Part shown: positions 1 through 8,947 of the stretch, one piece after another
How positions within the stretch are numbered: position 1 is the stretch's first letter
Layout: the number at the start of each line of letters is the position of its first letter
Assembly: GCF_001556185.1 (NCBI RefSeq)
Contig: NZ_LSIJ01000103.1
Coordinates: 1-55,209 of the forward strand
Length of the DNA stretch: 55,209 nt
Source of the DNA: Sphingomonas sp. CCH10-B3
GTDB lineage: Bacteria > Pseudomonadota > Alphaproteobacteria > Sphingomonadales > Sphingomonadaceae
Direction: 5' to 3'
Program-made: the position numbers and the translations under genes
Notes under the pieces: generated by a model
Seen by the model: the letters and a program-made list of their open reading frames with translations, nothing else
Databases searched by the model: none
What the model was told of the DNA's origin: nothing

Positions 1-78
1 TCTTAGCAGACCCAATTAAGCTGCACAAAACCGCCCCTCTTGGCCATGATTAGAGCCTCCTTGGCCGCAATTCGACTT
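1..78 (+). repeat. Left-end TnsB-binding site array
   Basis: Three motif copies are visible: AGACCCAATTAAGC from base 8, GGCCATGATTAGAG from base 42 and GGCCGCAATTCGAC from base 63. The spacings are 34 and 21 bp. A possible fourth copy (GGACTCAAATACGC, base 95) lies inside the end of the tniQ gene. The first copy and the seven bases outside it mirror the right end. Loose spacing on one side and tight packing on the other is the pattern known for the two ends of Tn7. Confidence 0.82.
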
Positions 79-1921
79 ACTTCGGTTCGCGCTTGGACTC
101 AAATACGCTGGTCTTCAAAACGGTGAGCGCTTCGGGGCGCTGAAACATGGGCCTCACGTCCTTCGATCCCGACACGACTGATCGCACGCCAGCGTCGGCG
201 AGCGCCGACAGCAGAATATTTCTAGCGATCCCCGTCGCTCTCTCCAAGGCGCCGATCGATATGAAATTCCGCTCGAGATCGGCGAGCGAAGCCAGGGCGG
301 GTCCGTGCGCGATCTGACCGTTGCGCGCCGCGCGCCTGACGAAGCGTAGATGTCCCGCCGCGCGCAGTTTGGACAGGGTGACTGTGTTCAATCCAGTCAT
401 CTCGGCAGCTTCCGCAGGGGTGGCGGACGGCTCGTCATCCGCGGCTCTCCCGGGCGGAACGGACGCCAGCACGTCGTTGCGCTCCACCAACAAGGCCGAC
501 AAGCCCGATTCACCTGACAGTGTGCCAGCGACCTGCAGCCTGCCCTGGCGCAGCGCGCAATAGACCGTCACCCAGCGTCGAAACAGCTTGTTGGCATCCA
601 CGACACGGATCAGGTGGGGCGGAACGACCTTGAAAACCGGCGCGCTCAGCGCACGTTCGAACAGGTTGATGACGCCCTCCAGATCGTAGAAGTGGGTCTT
701 GGGGGTCGACGGTCGGGCCCCCGGCAGTAGATCTGGATTGCCGCCTCTTTCCATCACTCCGCGGAACTGGTTGCGGCTCAGTCCAAGGATCTGTTGCACA
801 TCGGACTTGCGACCAGGGCCGAACACCGCGCGGGCACGGGCTATGGCCTGCTCGAGCGCCGCACGTCCCGACAACACAGGCGCCTCTTCGAACGGAGCGA
901 CGGCGGCGGAAGTAGGCACCTCCCTAATCGTGCGTCCGAAAAGTCGCGTCGAATGACCACACTTCAGCGACCGACCGGCGTGGTGGAAGACGGCCTCCCG
1001 GAAAGGCGACAACGCCGCAGCGCCTCTGCGGTCGAGCCACTTGTAGAGATCGCCATATGCCTCTCCAGGCGTCCTTAGGAGCCCGCGGCGAGCCGCCCGA
1101 TCGAGCGCGCCGGAGAACGCGTCCGGGCCCTTTTCGAGGATCGAGCCGCCCCGCGCCGTCAACTCCATCCGATCGCCGAGCGGAAGAGTCCTAACCAGGC
1201 CGACCTTCGAGCCATGCTCATCAAGGATCCCGGTGCGCAGGGCGAGGCCGGCGGCCAGGTCGGCACTTAGCCCATCGGCCCAGGACGGGCCTTCCATGCC
1301 CCGCATCATGGCGAGCAGTTGCGCGTCATAGCCCGTGACCTCTCCATCCGCCTTCAAGTCGGCGAAGTGGGCACCGCACGGGCAGACGTCCGGACGCAGG
1401 TTCTTGAGCGAGAGCGGGGCGGAACAGTGCGGGCAGGTCGCAAGGAGGGGAATCCGGTGACGCGGGCAGCCGCTGATCGCCTCGGAACCCCACCAGAAGC
1501 GTCGATGGGGTCTGCACTCGACCGGACCGTCCAGCTCATCGCGGTCCTCGGCCAAGCACTGCGGACACACGCGGCCGAGCGTGCGGGGATGGGCGAGATG
1601 TCCGCGGTCTTCCAGCAACACACCGCTCAACGAATACCCCTGCGGCGTCCTGACCGGCGTCGATGCCTCGATCAGCGACACCGTGATACCGGATATCCGC
1701 GCAAGGGTGTCGAGCGCCCGACCGGTCCGGACGTCGGCGGCCAGCCGGCTCGGGCAGAAGGGCAGTGTGGCAAGGTATCCAGTGACGGTTCGGCTCCCCC
1801 GCCGCACAGCGAGGCGGGCCAGCAGGGACGCTGCCGGTTCGTCGGGGCGAAACCGGACGGTCAATGGCGCCAGATCAACCCGCGACGGATCGACGGTCCG
1901 GACGAACCCGCGATTGGACAT
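77..1921 (-). CDS. tniQ: TniQ/TnsD-family targeting protein (second copy)
   Basis: This 614-residue TniQ-family protein is expected to bind the target and recruit TnsC. The N-terminal third carries the TniQ zinc-binding pattern: CPQC near residue 119, a CxxH motif (CPRH) followed by CPHC near residues 152-166, and CPCG near 180. The C-terminal half holds repeated helix-turn-helix-like stretches (for example DVQQILGLSRNQF and EAAEMTGLNTVTLSKL), which resemble the DNA-reading part of TnsD. Its length is close to TnsD and well above short TniQ proteins. The start overlaps the stop of the preceding tniQ gene (ATGA), so it is the last gene of the tns operon. Its stop codon lies within the left transposon end. 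Whether this copy or its neighbour recognises gyrB is unknown. Confidence 0.87.
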   Translation of the reverse strand: MSNRGFVRTVDPSRVDLAPLTVRFRPDEPAASLLARLAVRRGSRTVTGYLATLPFCPSRLAADVRTGRALDTLARISGITVSLIEASTPVRTPQGYSLSGVLLEDRGHLAHPRTLGRVCPQCLAEDRDELDGPVECRPHRRFWWGSEAISGCPRHRIPLLATCPHCSAPLSLKNLRPDVCPCGAHFADLKADGEVTGYDAQLLAMMRGMEGPSWADGLSADLAAGLALRTGILDEHGSKVGLVRTLPLGDRMELTARGGSILEKGPDAFSGALDRAARRGLLRTPGEAYGDLYKWLDRRGAAALSPFREAVFHHAGRSLKCGHSTRLFGRTIREVPTSAAVAPFEEAPVLSGRAALEQAIARARAVFGPGRKSDVQQILGLSRNQFRGVMERGGNPDLLPGARPSTPKTHFYDLEGVINLFERALSAPVFKVVPPHLIRVVDANKLFRRWVTVYCALRQGRLQVAGTLSGESGLSALLVERNDVLASVPPGRAADDEPSATPAEAAEMTGLNTVTLSKLRAAGHLRFVRRAARNGQIAHGPALASLADLERNFISIGALERATGIARNILLSALADAGVRSVVSGSKDVRPMFQRPEALTVLKTSVFESKREPK

Positions 1922-3681
1922 CAGTGGATGACGGGAAGGTCGTCGCGGCGATAGATCAGCTGACGACAGGACGGAGGTCCGAATGCTGGGCGGATCCCCA
2001 GAAGTTCCAACGTCTCGCGAACGCGCTTCGGCGAGGTCTGCCGTGCGCGGGCGTAGTCGGCGGCGGTGGCATGGTCGCGGAAGAAGTCCAACACCGATGA
2101 CGAACTCACTCGACCATCAGGGTCTCGCGCACCGAACACGCCCATGCGGATGAGGCTGCGTGCCGCCTCATGATGGATGCCATGCAGCCTCGCGACATCC
2201 TGCACGCACAGGGAGTCCTTCGTGGCGCGCAACGCAGCCAGGTCTGACTGGACGACGGCCACAGCCGACAGCCCGTCGGCTGCCGTTCCGCACCTCGACA
2301 CCCTCAGCTTCCCTTCCAGCACCTCGCGGCAAGCGACATTCAGCGGGACGGACATGTTGCGGCAGGCGAGCGGGAGTGAAACGAGGTCGCGTCCGGGCCG
2401 CGGCTCCGCTCGAGCTAGAACCTCGTGGAGCAGCGCGTCCGCGACGGCCGTGGTCCCGCCGGGCAGCGAACCGAGGACGATCGGGTCGTTGACGAGGCGG
2501 CGCGCCTGGCCGCGCCCAACCCCCAACGCCGCCCGCTGTTGCGCCGCCGTCGGGGCCACCGCCCCGAGCAGATCGTCGACCAAAGCCAAGTCCAGCGCGA
2601 ACGGCACGCCGCGACGGGAACCTTCCGGGATCCCGTCGGTAGCCTCCAGCATGCGGCGTGTGGTGGCGTAGGACCGACCGATTCGTCGCGCGACGGCCGT
2701 GGCGTTCATGGTATGCGGAACTGTCGCGCCAAGCCGCTCCTCGTCGCGCGCGATGATCCCGTTGGCTACGGCATGCTCGCGCAGGACGGGGGCGACAAGT
2801 TCCGCGGCCGCGCGCGGCGCGTCGCCCACGCAGATATCGGAATACAGCCATCCGTAGGCGGACAGAAGTCCATCGGCCCTGTCGACCGGCCGCGCGACAA
2901 CGAGTCCGTCCAGCAGCGCGCGGAAGCTCATCGGCCAATCCATGGCCAGCCGGAGCCCGTGAATACGATCGCTGGGCAGGTCGGCGTCTGGACGGCGCGG
3001 TTTGACGGGCCGCCAATCGAGCCGCGCCGCGCCGAGCAACTCCATCGTCCTGATGGCGTCGACCAGCGCCATTCCGTCGAGCGCCGGGACGGCCACGGGA
3101 GGCACGTAGGAGAGGCGCGATAGAATGTAGGACGCGACCGCGGGGTCGCCTTCCTCCGCGGCGTTCGAGCCGTGCTCGGCCCCACAAACGCAACGGAGCA
3201 GGCCACCTCGCCATGTTTGTCGCTGGCCACACGCGGCGCACTCGTCGGTCATGCGGACGCCGTGGCGGTGGCACACGTCAACCGACCGGATGTCCCACCA
3301 GGCGAGGCTGGTCGCCCACCAGGTCGGTTCGATCCCCATCCTGCGCGCTTCCGCCTTGTCCTCGTCGATGCAGAGCGGGCAGCGACGTCGCGAACGGACG
3401 GACCAATCGCCCAGCCTCAACGCCTGGGCGCGCAAGCGCACGGTGCGCGAAGCGGCTTCAATTACCGGTGAGTGGAAAGCGACGACATCTGCATCAAGAC
3501 CGGCCTTCTCGGCGAAGGGCCGGACGCCGACACCCGTGACCATTTCCGGCATCGGATGACCGAGATCCCTCGCCAGTCGGAAACCGTCCCCGACACCCCA
3601 CCGCGATCCAAGGCGCGTGGCGGCCGCGTGACACGGTTCACCTTCGCGGCCGCGAAGGGTGAGGGGGAAGCGTCCGTCCAC
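1921..3681 (-). CDS. tniQ: TniQ/TnsD-family targeting protein (first copy)
   Basis: This is a 586-residue TniQ-family protein. Zinc-ligand motifs appear as CPLC (about residue 100), VCHRHG (about 136), CAAC (about 148) and RCVCG (about 164). The remainder contains several helix-turn-helix-like segments, for example VARRIGRSYATTRRML and DVARLHGIHHEAARSLI, consistent with a TnsD-like DNA-binding array. It probably starts at GTG 3681, three bases after the tnsC stop, and ends in a 1-base ATGA junction with the next tniQ. It is only distantly similar to its neighbour, so the pair looks like two diverged specificities and not a recent duplication. Role in target choice is inferred from family knowledge. 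Confidence 0.87.
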   Translation of the reverse strand: MDGRFPLTLRGREGEPCHAAATRLGSRWGVGDGFRLARDLGHPMPEMVTGVGVRPFAEKAGLDADVVAFHSPVIEAASRTVRLRAQALRLGDWSVRSRRRCPLCIDEDKAEARRMGIEPTWWATSLAWWDIRSVDVCHRHGVRMTDECAACGQRQTWRGGLLRCVCGAEHGSNAAEEGDPAVASYILSRLSYVPPVAVPALDGMALVDAIRTMELLGAARLDWRPVKPRRPDADLPSDRIHGLRLAMDWPMSFRALLDGLVVARPVDRADGLLSAYGWLYSDICVGDAPRAAAELVAPVLREHAVANGIIARDEERLGATVPHTMNATAVARRIGRSYATTRRMLEATDGIPEGSRRGVPFALDLALVDDLLGAVAPTAAQQRAALGVGRGQARRLVNDPIVLGSLPGGTTAVADALLHEVLARAEPRPGRDLVSLPLACRNMSVPLNVACREVLEGKLRVSRCGTAADGLSAVAVVQSDLAALRATKDSLCVQDVARLHGIHHEAARSLIRMGVFGARDPDGRVSSSSVLDFFRDHATAADYARARQTSPKRVRETLELLGIRPAFGPPSCRQLIYRRDDLPVIH

Positions 3682-3684
3682 CGT

Positions 3685-4773
3685 TCAGGCCTTCGCGACC
3701 GACTGCTGGCCGATCCTGCGCCGAGCCCTGCGCTGGGCCTCGGCGTCCGCCGCCGCCCGCGCTGCCGCCTCGATCTGCGCGATCCAGATGTCCTTCACCT
3801 TGTCCGACTTGCACAGGAACGGGTTCTGGGACGCCGGGACGGAAGGTTGCGGCTTCGCGGGTTTGAGCAGGACATCGCAGTCGAAGTCGATCGCCTCCTG
3901 CTCGACATCCTTTCGGCGAAGATCCATCCAGACCTCGCCGAGCAGCGTCCGGTCGAACGCCCGTCCGCCCTCCGCCGCGCGGCGCAGGGTCGCCACGAGC
4001 AGCTTCGACACGATTCCGACGTGACCCCCCGTCGCGACGTAGATCCGCCGCGCCAGGTCGAACTCCTTCAAGCCGACTGGCGCCCCCAGGCCGAGCCGAA
4101 TGTCGAACACCTCGAGAAGGGCGCGGAAGTTGCGCTGCCCCTCCGACGTGTCCCACCGGTAGGGCGCGAGCACGATGTCCTCCTCGGTCCGGCGTTCGAG
4201 CCCGTAGCCGGTGTTGAGGTTGAGGATGCGCGGCGCGCCGGCCAGCACGAATTGCGCCTGCACGACGTTGAGCAGCGATACGAGGAACTTGGCGACCGCG
4301 TCCGTGTCGACGCCGAAGATGCGGTCTGCCTCATCCAGCATGATGAGGAGGGTGTGGTGCTTCTGAACCAGGTTCGCGATCTCCTCGATGATGTCCGCCG
4401 AGTTCCAGTCGCGCGGAACCTCGTGGCGCATCGCGCGGAAGATCGCCTCGACCACGCCCTTCTTGGTGCAGGGGCTCGGCATCTCCGCGAGCACGGCGGT
4501 GATGCGAAGGCCGTCCTCGTCGCGCACATCGTCGAATTGCCGCTTGTGCTGCCGCAGCAGCGTGGTCTTGCCGGCGCCGGGCGCGCCCGTCAGCATCAGG
4601 AGGTGTCCGGGCTGCGGCCCACGTCCATCCAGCGGCAAGCTGCGGAGCTGGTGCATGCGCAGCGCCTTCTGCGCCGTCTTCATAGACGGATGCGGGATGA
4701 TGCCGTTCTCGAGCCTGGCCGCGAGCGTCGCTGCGGCGACCTCGCCCGGCTCGTATCCCGTCAATTCGTTCAC
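3685..4773 (-). CDS. tnsC: TnsC/TniB-type AAA+ ATPase, transposition regulator
   Basis: This 362-residue AAA+ ATPase would link the TniQ-bound target to the TnsA/TnsB transposase and control target immunity. A Walker A motif (LTGAPGAGKTT, residues 61-71) and a Walker B motif (LLIMLDEAD, D147/E148) are visible. They are followed by a sensor-like segment (FVLAGAPRILNL) typical of TniB/TnsC. An open frame continues upstream, but GTG 4773 is the best start: it overlaps the tnsB stop by four bases, and the protein then begins as family members do, a little before the Walker A region. It is translationally coupled within the operon. Confidence 0.9.
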   Translation of the reverse strand: MNELTGYEPGEVAAATLAARLENGIIPHPSMKTAQKALRMHQLRSLPLDGRGPQPGHLLMLTGAPGAGKTTLLRQHKRQFDDVRDEDGLRITAVLAEMPSPCTKKGVVEAIFRAMRHEVPRDWNSADIIEEIANLVQKHHTLLIMLDEADRIFGVDTDAVAKFLVSLLNVVQAQFVLAGAPRILNLNTGYGLERRTEEDIVLAPYRWDTSEGQRNFRALLEVFDIRLGLGAPVGLKEFDLARRIYVATGGHVGIVSKLLVATLRRAAEGGRAFDRTLLGEVWMDLRRKDVEQEAIDFDCDVLLKPAKPQPSVPASQNPFLCKSDKVKDIWIAQIEAAARAAADAEAQRRARRRIGQQSVAKA

Positions 4774-6980
4774 GACTGCATCTCCCTGATCAGCCGCATC
4801 GCCTCGGATTCGATGTCGGCGAGCAGCGACGCGCCGGCCTCCAGGGTCGTCACGGCAGGCGTGTCGCCGGCCTCGTCGGCGGGATCGACATCGTCGTCTG
4901 CCGGCGTTGCGTCGGCCGGCGGTGCCGGGAGCAACGCCTGCGCCTGCGCCGACGCCGCCAGCAGCCGACCGCAAGATCCGAAGCCCGGCACGGGTGTGAA
5001 CGTGTCGCCCATGTCCCCGTAACGCGCCCACTTCAACGCGGTGGCGAGCGTGGTGCCGCCCTCCAGGGCCTGGGCGCGCGCCGCCTCCACGCGCAGGCGG
5101 GCCTCGGCCAGATCCTCGACGCAGGGCGCCTCGTCGCGTCCGATGTGATCGATGGCGTCGCCCCGCCAGATCGCATACTGCTGCTCGGAGACGCCGTCCG
5201 TCAGCGCGAAGTCGATGTTGCGGATCTCCAGCCATCCCTCGCCCTCGACGAGGATCCAGATGCGCCCGAGGTCGGCCCGGTCGCGCCGGAACGTCCACAT
5301 GCGGTCCTTCGCGCCGGTGCGGCGCAGGAGGCGCGCGAGCAGGGGCTCGTCGACGTAGATCTGATTCTTGATGTGGATTCCGGTCGACAGGATCTTGCGC
5401 TCGAAGATCTCGCCGGTGATGCGGTATGCGTTGTCGGGGTCGGGTGCCCAGCGGACGCCATAGCGCTCCACGAGCAGAGTCCAGGCCTCATGCGGCGTCA
5501 TTTCCCGGCCGTATTTGCGGCGGAGCGCCGGGTGCGGCGCCTGGTGGTAGTCGTCGACGATCCACTCGACCAACATCCGGTCGAACTCGGGCCGGGACAC
5601 CTTCGCGCGCTTCGCCGAGTTGTAGGTGTCCGGGTTCCATGCCTTGGTCGTCCCTTCCTGGAGGTCGAAAACACGGGCGTGGACGGTGCGGAATATGCGC
5701 TCGACCGCGGCTTTCAACCACGGCTTCCTGCCGGGCAGGGCGATGGGGTAGACGTGCAGCAGCAGGCAGGCGGTCCGGAAGCTGCGGCTCAGGAATTCCT
5801 TGCCGCGGTCGCTGATCAGCCATTCGACCAGACCGAAACACGGCCAGTCGTTCTTTAGCCCGGGGAACGCCGAGAGATCCTTCTCATACATGCTGTGCGC
5901 GAGGGCGCGCTGGATCGTCATGTAGCTTGGAGGCAGGAAGCTGACGTGGATGCCGACGATGCACTTGGTCGCGCGGTCCAGGAACACGGTGATCCAGGGC
6001 CGGCCGATCGGGCGGCCGTTCTCGTCCACGATCACCAGGTCGACGAGGCAATGGTCGACCTCCACCTCCTCCAGCGGGCGGTCGGGCAGGTCGCGGAGCA
6101 CGAAGATCCCGAACTTGAGCCAAGCCGCCTTCTTTCCCTCGCGCGCGGCGCAGCGGTCGTAGTCGTCGTAGTGCTTCTTCAGGAAGCGTCGGAAAGTGCG
6201 GGATGCCACGACCGGGATGCCGCTCGCCTCGCAGAGCTTTCGGTAGAACTCGTAGGCGACCTGCTTGGAGCGCTTGATGAGATCAAGATACGCGCCCTTC
6301 GCGGCCTCCTCCATGAGCTGGTAGGTGTCCGTCTCGTCCTCTGACTTCGCCACGGGGTAGCGGGGATCGCGATAGCCCCGCTTTCCGTAGTCCGGCATCA
6401 GGGCCAGCTCGTTGCGCCCGGAGTCGATCCAGACGGAATACCAGGTCGAGACAGTCGATGGCTGCGGCCTCGCCACGACCTTCATCCGCGCCGGTTCGGC
6501 GTCGGGTTCCGCGCCGTCACGCTGCCGCACCTTGGCGGCTGTGGCCGAGGCGGCCTCGCGTTCGCGGTCCTGCCATTCGGACGACATGCGCTCCCAGACA
6601 TCCGGGACCACCGCGGTCGCCGCGGCCTCGACGCTGCGGTGGCAGTTGCGAACGGCATCGAGTGCTTCCACGAAGGCGAGCCGGCGAAGGCACTCGCGCT
6701 GGCAGTGCGGGGGCCAGGCGTCGAACGCCGACTTGAGCTTGGCGGCGACGCGCTCGTCGAGGCCCTCGAGGTCGCATGCCCAACGCCGCAGGCGCCGGCC
6801 GTGGTAAGCGACGACCAGATCGAGATCCGCCACGAACTCCGTCGTGTCCGAACCGTGCGGCTGGACGACCCAACCCCCGCGCGTCCGGCGGACGACCTTC
6901 AGGAGATTGCCGGAGGGCTCACCGATCTGGAGGGTGTCACCGACGCCGATCGCCAGTCTGTTGGAGGGAGCGTGTTCCAT
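4770..6980 (-). CDS. tnsB: TnsB-type DDE transposase
   Basis: This 736-residue retroviral-integrase-fold transposase would bind the end repeats and carry out 3'-end joining. The catalytic triad is complete: D309 (VEVDHCLVDL), D391 (LISDRGKEF) and E427 (KAAVERIF), with 35 residues between the last two, which is the classical D,D-35-E spacing. N-terminal helical DNA-binding segments occupy roughly residues 60-300. A Mu-transposase-like C-terminal domain follows the core. It starts at ATG 6980, overlapping the tnsA stop (ATGA). The similarity of its VDLVIVDENGRPIGRP strand to the small protein at 7710-8468 indicates that the element carries partial copies of this fold. Confidence 0.92.
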   Translation of the reverse strand: MEHAPSNRLAIGVGDTLQIGEPSGNLLKVVRRTRGGWVVQPHGSDTTEFVADLDLVVAYHGRRLRRWACDLEGLDERVAAKLKSAFDAWPPHCQRECLRRLAFVEALDAVRNCHRSVEAAATAVVPDVWERMSSEWQDREREAASATAAKVRQRDGAEPDAEPARMKVVARPQPSTVSTWYSVWIDSGRNELALMPDYGKRGYRDPRYPVAKSEDETDTYQLMEEAAKGAYLDLIKRSKQVAYEFYRKLCEASGIPVVASRTFRRFLKKHYDDYDRCAAREGKKAAWLKFGIFVLRDLPDRPLEEVEVDHCLVDLVIVDENGRPIGRPWITVFLDRATKCIVGIHVSFLPPSYMTIQRALAHSMYEKDLSAFPGLKNDWPCFGLVEWLISDRGKEFLSRSFRTACLLLHVYPIALPGRKPWLKAAVERIFRTVHARVFDLQEGTTKAWNPDTYNSAKRAKVSRPEFDRMLVEWIVDDYHQAPHPALRRKYGREMTPHEAWTLLVERYGVRWAPDPDNAYRITGEIFERKILSTGIHIKNQIYVDEPLLARLLRRTGAKDRMWTFRRDRADLGRIWILVEGEGWLEIRNIDFALTDGVSEQQYAIWRGDAIDHIGRDEAPCVEDLAEARLRVEAARAQALEGGTTLATALKWARYGDMGDTFTPVPGFGSCGRLLAASAQAQALLPAPPADATPADDDVDPADEAGDTPAVTTLEAGASLLADIESEAMRLIREMQS

Positions 6981-7720
6981 CACCAATAGACTTCCAGTTC
7001 GTCGTCGATGGCCGCGCCGAGCGCGATCGCGACCTCGCGGTGCCCGACGAGGCCGAGCAGGCAGTTGCGGAGCCGCACGTCGAGGCCTGCGGCGCGCAGG
7101 TCGCCTATGGGGCAAGGCGACGTGAAGCTGCGCAGGATGGCGTAGACCCTGCGCGCCTCGAAGGGGTCGATCGCGGTCGCCGCGGCATGGATCCATCTGG
7201 CGTTGGACAGCCGCGTGCCCACGCGCAGCGCCTCGCGCGGGCAGAGGCGGTGGATGGCGTTGCGGGCGGCACTCTCGGCCTCGATTGACTCGAGCCGGCC
7301 CTTGAGCGTGGGGTCGGCGCCGAACCGTGCGCCCGGCTTTACCTGGAAGAAGCAGCGCTCTCCATGAACCGATGCCGCGAACACGTCGGGCACGTAGGTC
7401 GTCCACCGCGAACCGTTGTGGACGCGGAACCGCTCGGGCTGCGAAACCAGTTCGACCGTGCGGTAGTCGACGTCCAGCATGACCAGCAGGTCGCGCTCGC
7501 CGGCGCTCTCGAACACCAGCCGCTTCGAGGTCGTCAACGACATGAACTCGCCGGTGCAGGACTGCGAGCTGGTGCGGCGCGACGGATCACGGACGAGATC
7601 GGATGCGAGGTCCGGCAGCAGGAAGCCGGCACCCGCACCATGCCGGTTCCGCAGCGCGGGGACCGGCATCGGTTCCTGCGGTCCGTCCGGCCTCGCGACC
7701 AACGCGCCGTCAGTAGGCAT
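6980..7720 (-). CDS. tnsA: TnsA-like endonuclease
   Basis: This 246-residue protein has the restriction-endonuclease-like TnsA core. Visible residues are E75 in FESAGERD, D112 in YVPDVF and Q126/K128 in FFQVKPG, matching the E, D, Q-x-K set known for Tn7 TnsA. It would cut the 5' strands at the element ends and allow cut-and-paste movement together with TnsB. The C-terminal part (RVYAILRSF to the end) looks like the winged-helix domain through which TnsA contacts TnsC. The start at 7720 overlaps the upstream gene by 11 bases and leaves about 60 residues before the core. A shorter start at M60 is possible. Confidence 0.86.
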   Translation of the reverse strand: MPTDGALVARPDGPQEPMPVPALRNRHGAGAGFLLPDLASDLVRDPSRRTSSQSCTGEFMSLTTSKRLVFESAGERDLLVMLDVDYRTVELVSQPERFRVHNGSRWTTYVPDVFAASVHGERCFFQVKPGARFGADPTLKGRLESIEAESAARNAIHRLCPREALRVGTRLSNARWIHAAATAIDPFEARRVYAILRSFTSPCPIGDLRAAGLDVRLRNCLLGLVGHREVAIALGAAIDDELEVYW

Positions 7721-8468
7721 CGTCGGATGCCAAGTGGATCATGCTGTCGTCGCCGAACTCGTGTTCCTCGGGCGACCAGAGCTTGCCTTCCCGGATGAGG
7801 TGGCGGACGGCGGCCTCTACCCCGCAGCGCGAGCCGAGCTCGGACACCAGGAATCCGAACGACAGGGCGTGGCCGCGCCTGTGGAAGATGCCCAGAACGG
7901 ACTTCGCGTCGTCCACCACCCGCGCGAGCCGGGCGCGCCGGGGGAAGGTGGCGCGTCCCGATCCGCCACGAGCGTCACCGACGCCCCACTCCGCCGCCCT
8001 GTCCTTCAAATGGGGAGGACCGTCCCTCCACTCCGTGGCGCGCCACACGCCCATCGGCGTCCTGGACGCGGCGCTCGGGAAGCTGACCTCGGCCCGCGCA
8101 TCGAGCCAACCCCGATCCCCTTCAACCCGAACCGTTCCCGAGAGCGTAATCAGCGGCCTACCGATCGGCGCGCCGTTCGCGTCGACAACGATCAGGTCGA
8201 GCGGGATCTGGCGATTGAACGCCAGCTTCATCTCCCGGCGCAGATCGAACCAGCGCTGGATCACCGCCATCCGCCGCCGCACCGCCTCGCAGGACACGTA
8301 GGGCAGCCCTGCATCGCGGAGCTCCCTGAGCGCTCGGTCGTGCGCCCGCTTGGCGCAGGGCGGCATCGAAGGGAGGAACTCGGTGCCGATCGCGTGGGCG
8401 AGCACCCGCTCGACCCTTTCGCTGAGACGTCCGCCCGCGAACGTCCATCCGTCGAACCTCAGTGCCAT
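7710..8468 (-). CDS. Truncated TnsB-like protein lacking the first catalytic Asp
   Basis: The protein has 252 residues and no family I can name with certainty. Residues near 90-112 (LDLIVVDANGAPIGRPLITL) match the second part of the first catalytic strand of the nearby TnsB (VDLVIVDENGRPIGRPWITV) at 12 of 20 positions. In the same alignment the catalytic aspartate (TnsB D309) falls on arginine. The rest of the catalytic domain with the second D and the E is absent. The C-terminal 70 residues resemble a winged helix, like the tail of TnsA. It is embedded in the tns operon, overlapping tnsA by 11 bases and the upstream gene by 10. A structural or regulatory subunit of the transpososome is the likeliest role, by inference. 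Confidence 0.7.
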   Translation of the reverse strand: MALRFDGWTFAGGRLSERVERVLAHAIGTEFLPSMPPCAKRAHDRALRELRDAGLPYVSCEAVRRRMAVIQRWFDLRREMKLAFNRQIPLDLIVVDANGAPIGRPLITLSGTVRVEGDRGWLDARAEVSFPSAASRTPMGVWRATEWRDGPPHLKDRAAEWGVGDARGGSGRATFPRRARLARVVDDAKSVLGIFHRRGHALSFGFLVSELGSRCGVEAAVRHLIREGKLWSPEEHEFGDDSMIHLASDDAY

Positions 8469-8896
8469 CCGCCACCTCCCGCCGGTGCGGAATGCTGGCA
8501 GGCCTCCACCAGCGTCGCGCCGGAAAGATAGCCGGGCGTCAGGACGCGGACTGCCCCGCGCCCGACGAGTTCGAGCACCGCGTAGCGCGCCGCGACGCGC
8601 GAGCCGAGAGCCGCGACGACGGCGTCGAACGGCACCGGGGCCGCCGATTCCCCCAGCAGCGCCAGCGCGGCTTCGGTGGCGAACGAGCCGACGGGGCGAA
8701 GCGTGGCGTGGATGGCGAGCGGGCCGAGAACGCCCGACCCCGGCTCCGACGCCGTCGCCGACATCGCCCTGCGAGCCTGCTCGAACACCATCGCGCGGTG
8801 GTGGCGCTCCACCACGCCCTTTGCGGAAGGCCGCATCGTCGGAACCATTCTCGTCATCAGTCGCACTGTCGCAACCTCACATTCCATTCCACTCAT
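8459..8896 (-). CDS. Small winged-helix-like protein, first gene of the tns operon
   Basis: This is a 145-residue protein with no recognised family. The C-terminal half (ATEAALALLGES to TLVEACQ) has the helix-helix-helix-wing pattern also seen at the ends of TnsA and of the 252-residue protein downstream, so it could be a stand-alone TnsC-contacting domain. The chosen start, ATG 8896, leaves a 51-bp divergent promoter region before the rightward gene at 8948. An upstream ATG at 8992 would overlap that gene, and ATG 8857 is an internal alternative. The gene overlaps its downstream neighbour by 10 bases, which supports expression with the transposition genes. Confidence 0.6.
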   Translation of the reverse strand: MSGMECEVATVRLMTRMVPTMRPSAKGVVERHHRAMVFEQARRAMSATASEPGSGVLGPLAIHATLRPVGSFATEAALALLGESAAPVPFDAVVAALGSRVAARYAVLELVGRGAVRVLTPGYLSGATLVEACQHSAPAGGGGWH

Positions 8897-8947
8897 ATCA
8901 GATGACTCATCCTGCTTGAACGTGATAGTAATAAGAGAGGAAAAGCT
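8897..8947. promoter_or_regulatory. Divergent promoter region of the two transposition-gene operons
   Basis: These 51 bp separate the leftward tns operon from the rightward operon. The sequence is distinctly AT-richer than its surroundings and includes ACGTGATAGTAATAAG. It holds a ribosome binding site AGAGG at 8935-8939, nine bases before ATG 8948. A shared control region would let one regulator set the levels of both sets, but no clear operator palindrome or consensus -35/-10 pair could be assigned. Confidence 0.45.

Noticed and set aside
3472..5022. A long rightward open frame of 516 codons
   Set aside because: It lies opposite tnsC and the start of tniQ and has low-complexity Arg/Asp/Leu composition typical of the antisense of a high-GC gene.
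3685..5298. A 537-residue form of TnsC
   Set aside because: The extra N-terminal part is the antisense-free shadow of tnsB in another frame. GTG 4773, overlapping the tnsB stop, gives the normal family length.
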